Part shown: piece by piece, positions 9,769-21,221 of the stretch
Numbering within the stretch: the first letter of the stretch is position 1
How the letters are laid out: each line of letters opens with the position of its first letter
Origin: Rhizoclosmatium globosum
Taxonomy: Eukaryota > Chytridiomycota > Chytridiomycetes > Chytridiales > Chytriomycetaceae
NCBI GenBank assembly: GCA_002104985.1
Contig: MCGO01000024.1
Span: forward strand, 248,001 to 312,000
Direction: 5' to 3'
DNA length: 64,000 bases
Translations under genes and position numbers: made by a program
Notes under the pieces: model-generated
Told to the model about the DNA's origin: nothing
Seen by the model: the letters and a program-made list of their open reading frames with translations, nothing else
Database searches by the model: none

Positions 9769-11084
9769 ATGCCGACCGTCTCCGTCTCCGTCGCAGCCCG
9801 TCCTTATCCAGCCCACCGCCGGTCCTGCCTCCGAAGCCCAAACCGTGGGTTTTGCATCGCCCATCAAGAAGGCGGCGACGTTGAAGCCAGAGCCACAACC
9901 ACAACCACAACCACAACCAGACGCGGACGACCAGACAACGCCGTCCTCGGTCGCCTCCTCCGCACTCGACATTCTCTTCTTTGCCACTCAGTTGCACGAA
10001 TCATCGACCGAGAACCACCCAGTCACGCCTTCCTCGGCAACAACTGCGCCACCGGTCCAACGGAAACGCGGTCGGCCTCGTGGCTCGACTTCAAAGACCC
10101 CCGCGAAGTTGCGCTTGGCCGCGGAAAACCTGATTGCTTTGATGGCTTCAAACCCACACCAACACCAACATCAACAGAAGGACTATGTATCAACCCCAAT
10201 CACGACTGCCTCGGACGATGTCGATGATCATGCAACAGACTCAGACAGTGGCAGCAACTACGCCGATGGTGGGCGCCGCGTTAAGGTCAAACAGCAACCG
10301 CCATCAGCTTCCTTTGACCAAGATGGTAACCTGACCCCTCCCGGCCCTGGTGATTACGACAACCATCCGTCTCTTGGCAACTTCTATGCCGATCCACGTG
10401 ACCAGGGTTTTTACGCCAACTTTGAATTCCAAGCTGCATCTGGAATGGATCAAGACAACGACGATGATGACGACGAGGACGATGATGCACCTAAATATTA
10501 CCTTCCAAACACATATGAGTCTAGAACCCTTTCTACATCGTCAGATTTGTCCTCCTCCGCTTCTACGCTCACTGACGGAGCTCAATCCCCCCGTCGTGCT
10601 TCTTCTTCGTCTTCTTCATCAGCCTCGAAACAGAGAAGGCCGCGAATGCAACAAAGGACAAACTCTACAACTTCAACCTCATCAGAACAAACATATGGAA
10701 CAAATGACTCGAAACGGTATGAATGCGCTACATGCAACCGAACATTTTCGAGACTGTTCAACTTGAAGAGTCACTTGTTAACTCATGACCCGTCGCGAAC
10801 AAAGAGCTTCTTGTGTGACGTTTGTGGCGTTGGATTTTGTAGACAACAGGACTTGATGAGACATGGGGTGAGTTGTTGTTTGTTTGTTTTTTGTGTGTGT
10901 GTGTGTAGTTGGAATCATTTTGCTGAATTATGTTTTTTGATTCTTATTATAGACTGTGCACGACAAATCAAAGGTTATGACTTGTCCTGCTTGTCCACAC
11001 AAAACATTCAGTCGAAAAGATGCGTTGCGAAGACATATGCGTCTGAACCAGTGTTGCGATTTATCCGTTTTGGATTCTATGTAA
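9769..11084 (+). CDS. Putative transcription factor with AT-hook and C2H2 zinc fingers
   Basis: ATG 9769 (MPTVSVSVA) is followed by one missing base before the long frame that begins QPVLIQPTAGPASEAQTVGF. Features in order: a PQ repeat, an AT-hook-like RKRGRPRGS (about residue 85), a long disordered Ser/Asp-rich region with an acidic run (DNDDDDDEDDD), then C2H2 finger 1 (YECATCNRTFSRLFNLKSH), finger 2 (FLCDVCGVGF) interrupted by an intron at 10868 (GTGAGT to TATAG near 10951), and finger 3 (TCPACPHKTFSRKDALRRHM). Stop TAA at 11082-11084. It presumably binds AT-rich DNA in the nucleus; target genes cannot be inferred. Dinucleotide TG repeats lie inside the intron. Confidence 0.75.
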
Positions 11085-11441
11085 ATATTTCGTTTTTTTT
11101 TCGGTTGGGAGTACGAAGGTGGTTGGGAGGAACAATTTGTTTGTAAGTCATTTTTTGATGTAGTGCTGTGTGGTTGGGGACTCTGATATATCCCAGAACA
11201 TTTCTTTTTTCTTTTTTGCTGGAGGGTAATAGCTGACTCCATTCTCTCGTTTTCTCCTTTTATTTTGTAGTGTTTTTCATTTGTGGGATAGACTGTGGAA
11301 TAAAGGCGTGGGTTGTTATTCGGCAACTTGAGTGAGTTCTTTTGGTTCTGATTGTCGTATTGGTTTGCTCAGTGAGGCAAGTGCGCTTAAACTGAATGAT
11401 AGCTTCTAGTGTTACTACTTTAAGATAAAACGCGTATATTT

Positions 11442-11467
11442 AGAGAGAGAGAGAGAGGAGAGAGAGA
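11442..11467 (+). repeat. GA microsatellite
   Basis: An almost uninterrupted run of GA dinucleotides with one GGA interruption, in the intergenic region upstream of the CBM19-like gene. Confidence 0.85.
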
Positions 11468-11587
11468 AGCGGACTATGAAGTGCGCAGACTTGTGGTTTT
11501 GCTGACAATCTCAACTGGGCAGCAGCGAAAAGGTGCAACTATTTTTGAACTTTCTGTGGAAAAGAACAGTTAACTGCTGTAAATCTC

Positions 11588-11615
11588 TGATGTTCCGCCA
11601 CTGATGTTCCGCCAC
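11588..11615 (+). repeat. Two tandem copies of a 14-bp promoter motif
   Basis: TGATGTTCCGCCAC occurs twice without a gap, 8 bp upstream of the TATAAAAG box of the gene at 11710. Position and tandem arrangement suggest an upstream regulatory element. Confidence 0.6.
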
Positions 11616-11622
11616 TCAAACC

Positions 11623-11630
11623 TATAAAAG
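11623..11630 (+). promoter_or_regulatory. TATA box (TATAAAAG)
   Basis: Perfect TATAAAAG, about 80 bp before ATG 11710, preceded by the 14-bp tandem motif. Confidence 0.6.
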
Positions 11631-11709
11631 GGGATGAGTGAACAACCCAGTCTTTCCCCCCACAACAAACCAAATAAGCCAACAAACAAACCAACTTAAA
11701 TCTACTTAA

Positions 11710-12483
11710 ATGCAAGTCTTTACTACTCTCCTCCTCGCCTTGGCCACTGTCTCCTCTGCCGCTCCCAACTTCAACAACCGCCGCGCAAGTCACGGCACAT
11801 GTCCAAACGGCGTCTTCACATGCGGAAATAACGGACACTCCCTCTTCCAATGCGGCTACGTCGAAGGAAACATGCTCGACTTCAGATTCCACTCCGACTG
11901 TCCCCAGGGAACCCTCTGCGAAGACAACGGCCCCAACGGATACGTCGGCTGCACAACTGTTCCACGTCCTCGCGATGCAGAGCCACAAATCAACCGTCGT
12001 TACGCTGGAAGTAGCTCGTGCTCGAACGGTGCTTTCTCTTGTGGATACGGGGGACATTCTCTCTTCCAATGTGGGTTGTTGAAGGGAATGTGTTGGACTG
12101 GAGATTCCACTCCAAATGTCCACATGGGACGCGGTGTGAAGACGATGGACCGAATGGGTTTGTGGGATGCAAGCATATCGCCGCTCTCGTGATGGGAAGA
12201 GGATGACGAGGACATGATCACCACCATGATGGACATGTCACACTGTAACTGCTGGTGCGGCTAAGGGGAAGACGGTCAAGAGAATTTTGCAGTGTTTGAT
12301 TATCAGACTTGTAACCGTGACAATGATGCTTGTGCTTCGAGTGGGTTTGTGTGCTGTATTTCAAAATCATTGGGATTGGATTCAAGCAAAGGCAACTTGC
12401 CGCCCATCAAATGGTGAGTTTATTCAAACAGAATATTATAGTTTTGACTGACACATTCCTTTGTAGATTGCAGTTTTTGGTAA
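11710..12483 (+). CDS. Secreted CBM19-like protein (two CBM19-like modules plus a TCRP module); frameshifted
   Basis: ATG 11710 starts a signal peptide (MQVFTTLLLALATVSSAA). Module 1 is CPNGVFTCGNNGHSLFQCGY ... GYVGC; module 2 CSNGAFSCGYGGHSLFQCG changes frame near 12080 and continues VEGNVLDWRFHSKCPHG to GFVGCK. The first frame then stops at 12206, but 100 bp further a Cys-rich TCRP module appears (YQTCNRDNDAC, FVCCISKS, ATCRPSN), followed by an intron 12414-12466 that splits the Asp codon as in the genes at 4083 and 5392, and ends DCSFW-stop at 12481-12483. I treat it as one gene with module order reversed relative to those two genes; it could instead be a CBM gene followed by a fragment of a second one. 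Confidence 0.55.
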
Positions 12484-12740
12484 TCAAACACAAGCTCGCA
12501 ACAATGTCTCTTTAGCAGCTACTTATAATATTTTAATAAATCCCTCTTCATTCGACTTTTTTTTGGCTAATAGTATAGGCCTTAACATGAAATCATTATG
12601 TGGCTTTTATTATTTGTAACGCACTTTTCAAAAAAAAAATTCATACAATAACTAGACTTTCTATTCTGCAATCATATTAAATGTCCCATATTTTATTTAA
12701 AATTGTTCATTGTATGCTAAACTGTCCATATGTGTCTAAA

Positions 12741-14204
12741 TCAAATGAACCCAAACTCAACCACCAGTGGAATATGATCACTCGGAACACCACGTCTTGG
12801 CATTTGATCTTTAGGGTGATTCTGCGCTTTGCGGTAAGCTTGCTGACCATGATGTCGATGACCGTGATTTCTCTTTGCTCCATGATGACTGTCACTGTCA
12901 TTGCGTCCATCGAGTTGAATAATTGGTGGTTCGAGGTATTGAAGGACTGTTAATGTGGATGATGGCGAGGAGGAAACTAGAGTGTCTGATGATGAAGACG
13001 ATGCTAAAGAACTTGATGAGTCGGATTTGGATGGTGTTGTAGGAGGAGGGCTGAAGAAGATGAACTGGATATGTGGTTAGAAGCAACCAAGGTTTCAAAT
13101 TAAAGGCCGCCGGAAAGCTTACATCAACAAGTTGTTGTCCAGCTGCATGACAGGTGCTGTAATACCGCGTATCCCCGTGTCGATTCCCCAATATTGCATC
13201 TTCAAATTTGAAGTTGTGTCGCATAAGTCCATCAGAGCCTCCACAAAAGTCAAGAACTCTCTGATCGGCAGCTGCTTGCGGTCGAATGAGAGGGATACAT
13301 TTGCTCGCGTCCCCGCTACTTCGAATATGCTTTCGTTCCTCGAGAATATCGTATGGATAGCAGTATGGTGTCGGATTCCCGTTAGCAGTTATTCTATTCT
13401 GTCCAGACGAGTAGTTTTCATGAAACAAGAAAGGTTCCGTTTCTCCCGTACGCATATAATGATACATGACACTCTCTTCAGTCATATTGAAATCTCCCGT
13501 GATAATTGTGCTCAAGTGTCCATAGTTTTTTGATAGTTGTTCGCACGGGTAACTAATGAGTGGAGCTGGGCCATTTTGAGGTACCCACGATTCGTATTGA
13601 AGAGGAGATGGGTTGTTGCAATACAGAATGAGATTGGTGGTGTTGTTTGGGATTTGAATGGACGTAGTTGGAGGACTGCGAGAAGAGCAACATTGTCTTT
13701 TTGGGTCAGGGCTTTGAAGTTCAAGTTTTCTGAATGCATAAGCTTGATTCTGAGTGGTTGAGTTATTGAATGCGGGAGAGACTCGAGGAGGCTTACTTGT
13801 CGGTTCGATAGAAAAGGGCACACCCATCGACGGCATCGCCCAGTCGTCTGCAATAGATTCCTTTGTAGTCCTTTTCCAGCATCTTCTGAAAGTCGTTTTT
13901 GAACGCACTTGGTTCGACCTGTTTGTTGAGAAGCCGATGAGATGCACGAGCAGAGTCTGAGCCAGTCCCCAGTCACCTCCTGCAGACAAACAACGTCCGG
14001 ACTAAAGCGGCTGATCTCGTCGCCAATCGCCTTCACGCGTACGGCCCAGGCGAGCAAGTTGTGCGGCAAGTGGCGGTACAAGTGCGGGTGGCGGTGGAGC
14101 AGCGTGTCCGCGAGCCCGTTGTAGCTCATCACCGTGAACGAGTCACCGACGGTCGTGCGTGCGCCGGCGTGAGTTGTCTTCCACGCGCGAGAAGAGGCCG
14201 CCAT
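12741..14204 (-). CDS. ANGEL/CCR4-type endonuclease-exonuclease-phosphatase family protein
   Basis: MAASSRAWKTTH begins at 14204. The EEP fold is clear: FTVMSYNGLADTLL, HLYRHLPHNLLAW, ISRFSPDVVCLQE (metal-binding Glu), CIATTHLLFNTNRGYLK, IITGDFNMTE and the terminal SDHIPLVVEF, the catalytic Asp-His strand. The N-terminal YNGLA...LYRH wording matches ANGEL proteins (2',3'-cyclic phosphate phosphatase or RNA-processing factors) more than CCR4. Three introns can be placed: after CLQE, after FYRTD and after QLVD. One frame change falls in an A6 run near 13530. Between the last intron and the C-terminus lies a Ser-rich and then His-rich insertion (DSDSHHGAKRNHGHRHHGQQ). Stop TGA at 12741-12743. 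It likely acts on RNA in cytoplasm or nucleus. Confidence 0.75.
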
Positions 14205-14242
14205 TGACTTGGTTGGTTTGTGGAAAACAAAAGTTGCCGAGA

Positions 14243-14624
14243 ATGGTCTCCGAATCAAAGAATCCCACCAATGAGCCACTCAATCATTCTGGCGCGACCC
14301 TCTTTGTCCTTGACAACGACATTCCACAGCACACTTCAATACTCTTGGTGGAAGCACAGCCTGTCGGGTTTGACGGTGTATTCGTTCCCAACAGATGCAT
14401 GGCACTCTTCCTCATTGGCTTCATTCTCTTTCCCGCCTGGTTTGCTGGCGCTTTTATTGGGCTCAGAAGCAAAAATGGTGCAGAGAAGGTGAGCAGAGGT
14501 CTCAATGAACTGTATTCCACTGATTGCCGATAAACAGCTTTGGGGCTATGCGAACACACTCATGAGCTTCTTTTTCGTACTTATTGCTGCTCCGATACTT
14601 TGCTGGATGCTGGCTACGCTTTGA
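14243..14624 (+). CDS. Small two-helix membrane protein
   Basis: Two exons (14243-14488 and 14538-14624, 49-bp intron with GTGAGC/CAG) give an intact 110-residue protein. It has a soluble N-terminus (LFVLDNDIPQHTS) and two hydrophobic helices, CMALFLIGFILFPAWFAGAF and SFFFVLIAAPILCWMLATL, separated by a short Lys/Gly loop and LWGYANTLM. This resembles small uncharacterised fungal integral membrane proteins with an N-R-x-x-A-x-F-L-x-G-F pattern; no function is known to me. It is divergently transcribed from the ANGEL-like gene, with only 38 bp between the two start codons, so both must share a compact promoter. Confidence 0.6.
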
Positions 14625-14795
14625 GGTGGCATGGAATACTAAGCTATCCATCATTCGTCATCATACTCAGTCATGCATATCTTCTCTCCTTATTGACCTT
14701 ATAAACTGTAATGAATTGTATATTAAACACCATGGCGCATATACTTGTTTTGGCATTTGTTTCAAATTCCCTATCAAATCTTATAAATACAGAAT

Positions 14796-16413
14796 TTATT
14801 CTTTCTTTTTGTTGAAATGGAGAACTGACGCTTCCAGCATTCTGTTTTAAGGAGGTTAGATTCGTTTGGGGTACCAGGTCCGATTGCGACTCACCCTTGT
14901 AATCGCCATCCAAAACGTTCTGCACATCTGATCGCTCGTATCCTGTTCGCAGATCCTTGATCATTTGGTATGGCTGCATGACATAACTCTTGATTTGACT
15001 CCCCCAAGCATTTTCAGGAAGGTCTGCATGCGTATCAGCCTTCAATTGAGCTCTAAAACAAAAAACCATCAGAAAAGAGGACTTTTGAAACAACTCAAGA
15101 CTCAACTGTGCCATATTGTGTCGCTGTTGTAACCGGCCCTAACATTTGCATTGCCATCGCCTTGTTTTGGTGTGTGATCGCTCGTTTTGGCATTGAACAA
15201 CGATTCCAGTTGGAATATGGGTAATACGGACAGCACTTTCAGTTTTGTTCACGTGCTGTCCTCCAGCGCCTTGAGCACGCATCGCTTCGAATTTCAAGTC
15301 GCCAGGAGGATATCAAGCTGCTGGAACGATTGAGCGTTTGTTTCAGCACTCTCGGTGTCGAGGGGAAAACGAGAACAGAAACGAAAGATGTTTGTCGTTT
15401 CTGATTACACAAAATTAAGATCCATATACAATTGAGGAACAAATTAATACTCACTGCATCCCCGAATTTACTAATGCGAACAAATCGGTGAACACCAGTC
15501 TCATACTTGCACCATCCATACGCATAGTCGCCAGCGAATTGCAACGTGACCGACTTAAATCCTGCAACTTCTCCTCGTGTTTGGTCCAAGATTGTAACCT
15601 TATATCCCACATCTGCACCCCACTTTTCATACATACGTGAAACTGTTGCTACCCAATCACATGATTCCGTCCCACCTGCACCTGCACGAATTTCCATGAA
15701 GCAACTACTTTTATCCGAAGGACCAGACCTATTAATTAACACGTTCAATACGAACTGAAAGCGAATCGCCAGAAATCTCACATCATAATCTCCATGGAGT
15801 ACTTTTCTAAATCGCGACTCAAAGTTTCCAAGTCACTTTGGAGCTCTTGACACAGGTCGACATCGTTTTCTTCCTTGGCCATATCTGGTTTGAGTTAGAT
15901 GAGTTTGGCTGCAGGTTCGCTGGCTTACCAAACACGCTCACAGCTTCTGCGACTCTAGATTTATATCCGTCATACTCTTTCAGCCTAGCTTCCAACGCTG
16001 CTATCCTCTTTTGCACCATAACTGCACGTTGAGCATCGTCCTCCCAAATGTATCTGACTATTAAACATCACGTCAGATATCTTCCACACAAGATGGTAAC
16101 ACGTCTTAATGGGTACCTTGATCTCGTTCTCCAAGGTCTTCAGTTCACTAGCCATTGCAGCCCAGTCCTCCTGATCAGAGACAATCTGGATGTTCCGCTC
16201 AATGCCACCAACAAGTTGGGCATTTGAAGCGAGAAGGTCTTTGAGGGATTCGGGCGAGTCAGATGATCGTAGAAATGATGTTGTTGAGAACGGCGAAAGC
16301 GATAGCCGGTGAAAGGTTTGGCGACTGAATTCTGCGCTTATTCTTCTTTGAAATGGCACTACTGAACGTGGGGCATGTGCGGCTCGAGCCGCGATGGTTG
16401 CAAATCGGTACAT
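14796..16413 (-). CDS. RF2-type organellar peptide chain release factor
   Basis: Start at 16413 gives a basic, amphipathic presequence ([20 protein letters not shown]) typical of mitochondrial import. Class-I release factor blocks follow: [67 protein letters not shown], the catalytic [32 protein letters not shown] and [20 protein letters not shown] ... VLDGD. Several GTGAGT/GTAAGC introns fit between them; at least two single-base breaks lie in the last third. The overall wording is RF2 rather than RF1, but the codon-recognition tripeptide SPF is SKF here. The GGQ motif catalyses peptidyl-tRNA hydrolysis on the ribosome. The end at 14796 assumes a final intron after DYK and one missing base. 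Confidence 0.8.
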
Positions 16414-16529
16414 GATGTCAAGGAGTTTAGTGGAGATGAGGAAAAAAGCAAACAAAGATGAAAAGTAACTAATAACATTTTATTTCCAATGAGGTCAACT
16501 TATCTTCGCAATAAGTCTATTAGAGCATT

Positions 16530-18500
16530 CTACAATTGACCCTGATTTCCTTCAGCTTTTTCAACGGTGGGAATATCGCTGCGTTTTTCGATTAAATCAG
16601 AACCTTTTACGACATCTTGCATTTTTCGTTCATGACTCTCTTTTGATTCTTTTATGTCTGGCAGAACTGTTTTGTTCTCCCTTGTCTTTTCCCTTTCTCG
16701 CAAAATCACGAGAAACAACGATGAAACGACTGCTATGCATTCGACAGCTGATAAAGCAATATATGAAGTGGAGTAGCATCCACTGCCGTAGCATATTGAA
16801 GCTCCAGCACTCTGCGCATCATACAGTTTACCAAAAACCATGTTGCTAACGATGATTCCAATGGGAACTCCCGCCATCACGAAACCACAGGCTGTCCCCT
16901 AAATTAAGTGTGAGTTATCTCTTGCATTTCAAGGACGTACGTAAAACTGAGTTCCGAAAAGTCTTTGGTGCAAACAGGGAAGCAAGCTCCACCACAACCG
17001 AAACCATATCCTATGAATATTGAACAGAAATATAAGGCTGATTCGGAGGTTGCTCCACATGCCAGAACTAAGGTGGGGAGTAACACTAAAAGTTGTGCAA
17101 CAAAGAGAAGAATGGAGCGATCCACTTTTATGCGGGGTGACGATGCGAAGAAATCCAGAAGCAATGAAAATGAGACTCGACCTAACGCTTGAAATACGGA
17201 CATGATGGTGACATGAGTTGTATTCTTCAGAGCCAAAGTGCCTGAATCTGTCACCGATGATCCCAACGCAGCTTCCAAGATTAAGAAAAAATTGGACATG
17301 TATGTGAGTCCCTGCATACAGATAAAAGTAACTGCATATAGCCAAAATATTGGAGACTTGAGGATTTCAAGAGGTGAAAGGTCTCGTTCTCCTCCATCAT
17401 CCCCATTATTGATTGACAAGCCTTCTCTTGATGCAACATAGAGGCTTTCTTTTCCATCCTTTTTACTTTTCATACTTTTCGCTTTAGTCGTTGCACGCGA
17501 CACTTGGCTTGCTCGAGTACCATATGTGTACCGCGAAACTTTACTGACCCGTCCTCCAGAAGTTATTGATTCATCATTGCTTCTACCAAGCATTCGCTTA
17601 AGAGTAGACAAAGAGTCTGACTTCAGGCTTCCGGATCTTTCTCGTCGTATCGAGTGATGTACGAGCAGCAGTTCTGGAATACTGGATAAGGATTCGTTTG
17701 ACGCTGCCTTTCCTTGTTTTCCGATTGGTGTCAGCTCCTCAAGATCAGATTGAACTCGATTTTTCGTATCGATTTCGTTCATATCTTTGTCCTTCGCCTC
17801 TTCTTTGTTTGGAGGAGGCACGTTGAATGTAGTGAAGCAACAGACGAAGTTGACGACGGAGACTGATAGCGTCAAGAACAGAAAATATCCTTGCGTGCTG
17901 TTTGAATAGCCACCATAAAATATTTGAGAATAGATGGTCCCACTGAGGCCATAAAACAGCAATAATGTTCCCACGACTTTTCCAACTGATTTGATGAGAA
18001 GTTTTTAACGTTTTGACCAATTGTTCCCATATACGCGCATGTGGATCCCATTCCCGCTATAAAGTAGAAAGTCGACATTGCGCCTAACTCATCACATTGA
18101 GAAACAACCAAGTTGATTGAAATACAAACCAGTCGATCCTGATATAGTTCCGCTATATGCGAGATACATTAAAAGATATCCAAGTCCATAAAATATGACT
18201 GCAAAGAGCATTGTCCATTGAGCACCAAATATGTCGAATATGGGGCCAATGAAGAGGAACGACAGGTAAAGTGACGAATTTCCAATGCCTGATATCGTAT
18301 TGAGATCGGAAGACGTATAAGACAGCTGCTTCTTGAGTCCATCTGTCAACACACTGAACGAGAATAAGGATCCAGCTTTAAAGTTAAGTCTCAGTTCCGT
18401 TCATAGAAATGCCATGGAGGGTACCTGTTGTCATCGAAAGACATGAAGTAAAGACTGTTATCCATCGTTTCGCTGCGTTTATGGCTGAAGCGGTTGACAT
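16530..18500 (-). CDS. MFS transporter, nodulin-like/MCH1-type (paralogue 1)
   Basis: Starts MSTASAINAAKRWITVFTSC at 18500; 12 hydrophobic segments can be counted over about 560 residues, with a long charged Ser-rich cytoplasmic loop in the middle (KSKKDGKESLYVASREG). Characteristic stretches are GSLFSFSVLTDGLKKQLSYT, MGTLLLFYGLSGTIYSQIFY, SPLEILKSPIFWLYAV, QGLTYMSNFFLIL and FIGYGFGCGGACFPVCTKDF. These match nodulin-like/MCH1-type major facilitators; substrate is unknown (monocarboxylates and metal-citrate have been proposed for relatives). Several short introns interrupt it. A clear paralogue lies in inverted orientation at 21222-22901, with two GPI-protein genes between. Confidence 0.75.
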
Positions 18501-18570
18501 AATTGTTGATGTGGCTTTGTGGTCAAGAATTGTCAAAACGGAAGAAGAGGTATTTTATTCATGAGGAAAA

Positions 18571-19815
18571 TTAAAATAGGAGATACGCCATAGAAATAGA
18601 GAGAGTCAAAACGAGGGATGAGGCTTGAGTATGAACAGCGTCTGATGCCTTGTTTGAAGAGGAAGCGGAATTGGAAGCAGATGCGGAAACAGTTGCAGAA
18701 ACAGTTGAGGTCACGCCAGAGGTAGCGGAGGAGAGAACCGAAAAAGATGAAACAGCAGAAGTGACTTCAGATGTAACGGAAGAAGTAGTCGTCGAGTCTA
18801 AACTTGTTGTTGTAGTGGTGGCAGTATCAACGGACGCGGAAGTCGTTGTAGTGGTTGCAGCTGGACCAATAGCAGTTGTAGTTGTCGCAACAGCTGCCTT
18901 GGTTGGCTGAGCAACACCAAAAGTGCCTGTTGTGATGATTCCATCAGCAGCATCCATATAAGTCCATCCCTCAGTGAACACCAATCCAGGCATGACGACC
19001 TCACAGCCCTTGATATCTTGTTGAGGCGAAGAAATATCACATGGCATTCCAACACTGTGATCGCCTTCACAAACGCGCATACAGAATCCTGCACGACCAC
19101 CAACTGAACCAGCCTTCATGTAGTAAACGCTGAATCCTGGGTTCTTGTCTTGGTTCACGCCAGAGTAAGGTTCCTTTCCACAGTGCTCGAATGCACCAGA
19201 ATCGTATTGACCAGCGCCATAGAATGGGTCGGCGGCAGTGCCTGCACATTCAATATTCAAGGGATCACAGTTCAGGTATCCCCAAAGCTGCATAAATCTT
19301 CTTCCTGGAACTCGGAAGTCTTTGATGACATGTGCTGCTTGGATTGCACCTGAAGGAAGTGGGAGTGCACCACCTGCAACATCGCCGAAACAGTACGACT
19401 GGACGTATCCTTCTGCATCAACAATAGTGGGTCTATTTCCTTGACTGTAGTAAGCTTGGTTCAAGAAAACGCTGTTCCGGTTTGGAAGATTCAAACAGAA
19501 ATTCTGATTAAGGGGTTGAGGTTGAGCCTGTCAATTAAACAGACACACTCACGAATTCATCCTGGATATACACTTGCTGGCTTGGGCGAGGATTACCGTC
19601 AAGTGGGTAGCATTTGTCGGGATTTGGATTGTACCTTTGGGACGTTGACGGGTTAAGGGGTGGGTTACGTCAGCAAACTTCTGCACTCACCAACCACCGT
19701 TATCACTACAGTAGAGTGGATCAGGGTACGATCCAACACATCCAGCTGGAAGACCAGGCTCTTGTGCCATGGCCACTGAGCCAATGAGTGCGATAAAGGA
19801 GACAGTGATGAGCAT
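18571..19815 (-). CDS. GPI-anchored secreted protein, macrophage-activating-glycoprotein-like (paralogue 1)
   Basis: Start 19815: signal peptide MLITVSFIALIGSVAMAQEP, then GCVGSYPDPLYCSDNGGW | intron | YNPNPDKCYPLDGNPRPSQQ | 49-bp intron | NFCLNLPNRNSVFLNQAYYS. The body has conserved cysteines and motifs AIQAAHVIKDF, MQLWGYLNCDPLNIECAGTA, FYGAGQYDSGAFEHCGKEPY, GFCMRVCEGD and VGMPCDISSP. A Thr/Ser-rich stalk of about 110 residues and a C-terminal hydrophobic helix (SSLVLTLSISMAYLLF) suggest a GPI-anchor signal. The fold resembles the fungal macrophage-activating-glycoprotein family by cysteine pattern (from memory, moderate). It lies on the cell surface or in the wall; function unknown. Confidence 0.65.
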
Positions 19816-19871
19816 CGATTTTTATGAGATTTATTGGTTTCCTCGCTGATTTATTGTCATCGAATATGTAT

Positions 19872-20939
19872 TTAGAAAAAGAATGAAATGCAAATGAGAG
19901 TGATAAAAGAGCCTACACTCGCAAGAGGATGGCTGGCGGACTTGGAAGGAGTCGTCGTGTTAACAACGGAAGAGACTGAAACAGTCTGCGAAACAACAGT
20001 GTTCGATGTGCTTGCCAAGGTCGTAGTAGGCACATCTTTGGTGACTGTCGTGACCACCTGGTTAGCAACATCCATAAATGAGAAGCCTTCATTGAAAACC
20101 AATCCAGGCATGACAGTTGCACAACCCTTAACATCTTGCCCTGGAGACGAAATATCGCAAGGCATTCCGACTCCATGGTCTCCTTCACAGACACGCATAC
20201 AGAATCCGGGGCGATCACCAACAGATCCTGCTTTCATATAGTAAACGCTGAATCCTGGGTTCTTGTCTTGGTTCACGCCAGAGTAAGGTTCTTTTCCGCA
20301 GTGCTCGAATGCACCAGAATCGTATTGACCAGCGCCATAGAATGGGTCGGCGGCAGTTCCTGCGCATTCGATGTTCAAGGGATCGCAATTCAAGTATCCC
20401 CAAATTTGCATATATCTCTGTCCTGGAATCGTAAAGTTCTTGATGACGTGAGCGGCTTGGATAGCGCCTGCTGGCATTGGGAGTGCGCCTGGTGGAACTC
20501 CTCCCACACAATAAGACTGAACGTAACCCTCGGCATCAACGATCGTGGGCTTCCTGCCTTGACTGTAGTATGCTTGGTTCAAGTAAACACTGTTGCGGTT
20601 GGGAAGATTCAAACAGAAATTCTGGTGTGGACAGTCCGTCAATCAATCAATCTGAACCAATCAAACAACAATACTCACGGATTCGTCCTGGATGTACACT
20701 TTCTCACTTGGTCGTGGATTGCCGTCAAGGGGGAAGCACTTGTCTGGATTGGGGTTAAACCTGTGCGGACACAGAGCTAAGAATCGGAAGCGCACTTCAA
20801 CAACAGTCACTTACCATCCTCCCTTATCGCTGCAATAGAGTGGATCAGGGTATGATCCAACACACCCAGCTGGAAGCCCTGGCTCTTGCGCTAAGGCAAC
20901 TGTGGCAATGACCGTGATCAGGGAGACAGGGATGAGCAT
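19872..20939 (-). CDS. GPI-anchored secreted protein, macrophage-activating-glycoprotein-like (paralogue 2)
   Basis: Start 20939: MLIPVSLITVIATVALAQEP, with the same three-exon N-terminus as the gene at 19815 (introns after the GGW codons and after YIQDES). The central domain is nearly identical to paralogue 1 (CDPLNIECAGTAADPFYGAG, SGVNQDKNPGFSVYYMKAGS), whereas the stalk is much shorter and only partly Thr-rich, followed by the hydrophobic tail VGSFITLICISFFF. The contrast between a conserved core and divergent stalk points to recent duplication or gene conversion. The intergenic distance to paralogue 1 is only 56 bp. Stop TAA/TAG at 19872. Confidence 0.65.
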
Positions 20940-21221
20940 CGATGTTTTGATTCTTGGCAAGATTCTTTTTCGATTTCCAAATCCTTTCAAGCTGGCATAA
21001 TATTAATTGCGGAATTTTCGTGGCGTTTCTAGTTATGTCGGACAGCGAATTGGTATTGATTGGTTTTGAGTAAAAGCGGTCACCTTAACGGCATACATGT
21101 TGTTTATGGACCTAGAATTAAATTACAAATACCAACATACACGATGAGTAATAACCATTAGACATACATAATTTTGGGCGGGATTCAAAACTTCTTCGAA
21201 AGAAAGAGGTTGACGGCCCGC

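Larger units (their letters stand above)
11085..11709 (+). other. Long intergenic promoter region
   Basis: 625 bp without a supported gene. It contains a GA dinucleotide run (11442-11467), two head-to-tail copies of a 14-bp unit TGATGTTCCGCCAC (11588-11601 and 11602-11615), and a TATAAAAG box at 11623-11630. The repeat lies directly upstream of the TATA box and may bind a regulator (inference). Confidence 0.5.

Noticed and set aside
12898..13989. Long 363-codon minus-strand frame as a separate protein
   Set aside because: It reads through two introns of the ANGEL-like gene and into a third; the exon-by-exon reading gives the EEP family motifs instead.
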